Assembly (NCBI GenBank): GCA_025453315.1 | Contig: JALOQQ010000038.1 | Coordinates: forward strand, 1 to 8,176 | Source: Planctomycetota bacterium | Lineage (GTDB): Bacteria > Patescibacteriota > Patescibacteriia > Patescibacteriales > UBA12465 | Direction of reading: 5' to 3' | DNA: 8,176 bases | Part shown: positions 6,665-8,176 of the stretch, piece after piece | Layout: the number at the start of each line of letters is the position of its first letter | How positions within the stretch are numbered: position 1 is the first letter of the stretch | Notes under the pieces: generated by a model | The model's database searches: none | Seen by the model: the letters and a program-made list of their open reading frames with translations, nothing else | Told to the model about the DNA's origin: nothing | Translations under genes and position numbers: made by a program

Positions 6665-6714
6665 ACCTCCTATTTTTCTTGCTACAGTCTAAGCTGTAGT
6701 CCGGGTGGTAGAAG
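6665..6714 (+). promoter_or_regulatory. Structured rpsB leader, candidate S2 autoregulatory element
   Basis: CTACAG (6682-6687) pairs perfectly with CTGTAG (6694-6699), with a possible wobble pair inside. A CCGGGTGGTAGAAG stretch (6701-6714) follows, unusually GC-rich for this intergenic region. CTTGCTAC (6678-6685) can instead pair with GTAGAAG (6708-6714) with one bulged G, excluding the first hairpin. ACCTCCT (6665-6671) precedes both. rpsB leaders are known to be bound by S2 for feedback control in Escherichia coli. Whether this leader belongs to that type is inference. Confidence 0.4.
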
Positions 6715-6733
6715 AGCAAAGAAAAAAAACACT

Positions 6734-7435
6734 ATGAAGTTACCAAAGATTGAAGAGATGTTGAAGGCAGGTATGCACTTCGGACATCGCAGTAGCCGCT
6801 GGCACCCTAAAATGAAGCAATTCATTTTTACCAGCCGTAAGGGTATTTATATTCTTGATCTCGCTAAGAGTCAGGAAAAATTAAAAGAAGCTTTGGGATT
6901 TATCCAAGGTTTAGTTAAGGAAAATAAAACCATTCTTTTTGTTGGCACTAAGAATCAGGTTAAAGCTCCTCTTAAAGCTATGGCCGAAGAAACCGGTATG
7001 GCTTATATTACTGGTAAATGGCTAGGTGGTTATATCACTAATTTTGCCGTTGTAAAAAAATCAATCAAGAAATATCAGGATTTATTGAATATGAAAGCTA
7101 CTGGTAAGATTGAAAAATACACCAAAAAGGAACAAATTAAGATTGATAAAGAAATAGCTAGTTTAGAACAAAGTGTTGGTGGTTTAAATAATTTAAATAA
7201 ATTGCCAGACGCTCTATTTGTTTGGGATATTAAGAAAGAAAAAACCGCTATTACTGAAGCTAATAAGAAAAATATCCCTATCATCGCTATTTGTGATACT
7301 AATGTTAACCCGGAATTAGTGGCTTATCCCATTCCTGGTAACGACGATTCTACTAAAACCATGAAGTTGATTCTAAATGCTGTTAAGGAGTCGATCATTG
7401 AAGCTCAAGCGGAAACTAAAAAAGAAAGTAAATAG
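6734..7435 (+). CDS. rpsB: 30S ribosomal protein S2
   Basis: The 233-residue protein is a normal-length bacterial S2, a component of the small ribosomal subunit on the solvent side near the head-body junction. Diagnostic stretches are the S2 N-terminal signature M-L-K-A-G-M-H-F-G-H (9-18), W-H-P-K-M-K (23-28), L-F-V-G-T-K (about 68-73), W-L-G-G-Y-I-T-N-F (about 96-104), L-P-D-A-L-F-V (about 157-163) and I-P-G-N-D-D (about 200-205). The C-terminus is short and Lys/Glu-rich. The start is set by family alignment. Upstream is a purine stretch with a run of eight A (AAAAAAAACACT) but no clear Shine-Dalgarno match. It is followed 78 bases later by tsf, the near-universal bacterial arrangement. It ends in TAG. 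Confidence 0.97.
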   Translation: MKLPKIEEMLKAGMHFGHRSSRWHPKMKQFIFTSRKGIYILDLAKSQEKLKEALGFIQGLVKENKTILFVGTKNQVKAPLKAMAEETGMAYITGKWLGGYITNFAVVKKSIKKYQDLLNMKATGKIEKYTKKEQIKIDKEIASLEQSVGGLNNLNKLPDALFVWDIKKEKTAITEANKKNIPIIAICDTNVNPELVAYPIPGNDDSTKTMKLILNAVKESIIEAQAETKKESK

Positions 7436-7513
7436 TTTTGGTTTTAATTCACTCTTTCTTTCTTTGTTTTAATTAGTTATTTAGATCTCTTTATTATTTA
7501 ATTTTATAATTAT

Positions 7514-8176
7514 ATGGAACAGATAAAACAATTACGTGAAATTACCGGCGCCGGCATGGTAGACTGTAAAAAAGCTTTAGATGAAGCGGGTGGTGATTTG
7601 GATAAGGCTGTAGAAATTTTACGCAAAAAGGGAATTGCAAAATCGGCTAAACGCGGTGATCGTGAAACTAATGAAGGTGTTGTTAAAGTTTTAGTTAACA
7701 ATAATAATACCGAGGGTTATGTTTTGGAAATAAACTCGGAAACTGACTTTGTGGCTCGCAATGAAAAATTTCAAGAATTAGGTGATAAAATTTTAGTTGT
7801 TATTTCAGAAAAGAAACCACAAAATCTAGAAGAACTTTTGGCTTTAGCTTTGGACGGTAATACTGTAAAAGAACAAGTAGATAATTTAAGCGGTGTTATT
7901 GGCGAAAAACTAGCTATTAAACGTTTTGCTATTTTAAGTGGTGAGACTGTTTCGGCTTACTCACATTTAGGTGGTAAAATTGGTGTTTTAGTTGCTTTGG
8001 ATCAAACAGACAAAAAACAATTAGCTGAAGATATCGCTATGCATGTGGCTGCTGCCAATCCAAAATATATTACCCCTGAAGAAGTGCCTAGTGAAGAAAT
8101 AGAAAAGGAAAAAGATATTTATCGCGAGCAATTGGCTAAAGAAGGTAAGACCGGCGATATGGTTGAGAAAATTATG
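7514..8176 (+). CDS. tsf: Elongation factor Ts, 3'-truncated by window end
   Basis: An open frame of 221 codons runs to the window edge without a stop. EF-Ts is the guanine nucleotide exchange factor that recycles EF-Tu. The N-terminal UBA-like domain is clear, with L-R-E-I-T-G-A-G-M (7-15), D-C-K-K-A-L (17-22) and a helix ending L-R-K-K-G (36-40). The EF-Tu-contacting T-D-F-V motif is at 77-80, in N-S-E-T-D-F-V-A-R-N. Later come H-L-G-G-K-I-G-V-L-V and the core signature M-H-V-A-A-A-N-P-K-Y. The visible end (V-E-K-I-M) corresponds to the region before the usual E-K-I-x-x-G-x-x-x-K segment, so the tail is missing. The 78-base gap from rpsB is T-rich, with no hairpin, terminator or convincing promoter, so the pair is probably one transcript. 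There is no Shine-Dalgarno sequence before the ATG. Confidence 0.96.
   Translation, partial: MEQIKQLREITGAGMVDCKKALDEAGGDLDKAVEILRKKGIAKSAKRGDRETNEGVVKVLVNNNNTEGYVLEINSETDFVARNEKFQELGDKILVVISEKKPQNLEELLALALDGNTVKEQVDNLSGVIGEKLAIKRFAILSGETVSAYSHLGGKIGVLVALDQTDKKQLAEDIAMHVAAANPKYITPEEVPSEEIEKEKDIYREQLAKEGKTGDMVEKIM

Noticed and set aside
7075..7284. A 69-residue open frame on the minus strand within rpsB.
   Set aside because: rpsB is unmistakable on the plus strand; this is its antisense shadow.
7505..7510. TATAAT just before tsf as a promoter.
   Set aside because: It ends 3 bases before the ATG, so transcription would start inside the gene, and no -35 box lies at the right distance.
7436..7513. 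A small gene or terminator between rpsB and tsf.
   Set aside because: The 78 bases are T-rich with no stable hairpin and no open frame worth noting.
7510..7701. A 63-residue open frame on the minus strand within the start of tsf.
   Set aside because: The plus strand encodes a clear EF-Ts N-terminus here.
1..8176. UGA recoding to glycine, as in Gracilibacteria, because no gene here stops with TGA.
   Set aside because: No in-frame TGA occurs in any of the conserved genes, glycines use GGN codons, and four TAA plus two TAG stops are normal for this base composition.

Overview
The window (8176 bases, AT-rich, all genes on the + strand) looks like a chromosomal piece from a member of the Candidate Phyla Radiation (Patescibacteria, most likely the Parcubacteria/Falkowbacteria side). 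This is inferred from four things. The genome is small-gene, low-GC and tightly packed. Ribosome binding sites are nearly absent. A housekeeping rpsB-tsf pair sits beside several secreted Asn-rich surface proteins. Two of those proteins carry a ~45-residue 'G-K-I-L-L-x-V-x-x-K-G-x-A-W-Y' module that I remember as common in secreted proteins of this group. No rRNA or marker phylogeny is available here, so the assignment stays provisional. The genetic code appears standard: stops are TAA or TAG, with no in-frame TGA.

Layout. Positions 3-1562 hold the 3' part of a protein built from eleven ~48-residue beta-propeller blades; its true start lies upstream of the window. A cytoplasmic iron-type superoxide dismutase (1583-2173) follows after 20 bases. 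A good extended -10 promoter (2177-2206) starts a new unit: a secreted right-handed beta-helix protein with two Ig-like domains and two copies of the CPR-type module at its C-terminus (2237-4300). A long hairpin (4317-4350) lies just before a histidine-phosphatase-superfamily enzyme (4361-5038). Next is a secreted protein with two copies of the same module at its N-terminus, a transglutaminase-like cysteine-protease fold and a C-terminal coiled coil (5064-6575).

The right end is translational housekeeping. A 158-base intergenic region carries a perfect -35 box, an extended -10, a terminator-like hairpin exactly at the predicted start site, and a second structured leader. It is followed by rpsB (ribosomal protein S2, 6734-7435) and the first 221 codons of tsf (elongation factor Ts, 7514 to the window end).

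How the genes work together. The propeller, beta-helix and transglutaminase-like proteins are plausibly cell-surface or secreted factors of an organism that lives attached to others, and the shared module is a candidate envelope-attachment device. SodB would detoxify superoxide in the cytoplasm. rpsB-tsf form the classic ribosomal protein/elongation factor pair. The most noteworthy signals are the shared module at opposite ends of two neighbouring secreted proteins, the uniform lack of Shine-Dalgarno sequences with a T at -1 before all six visible start codons, and the unusual rpsB leader. I saw no tRNA, rRNA, CRISPR array, insertion sequence or phage gene.
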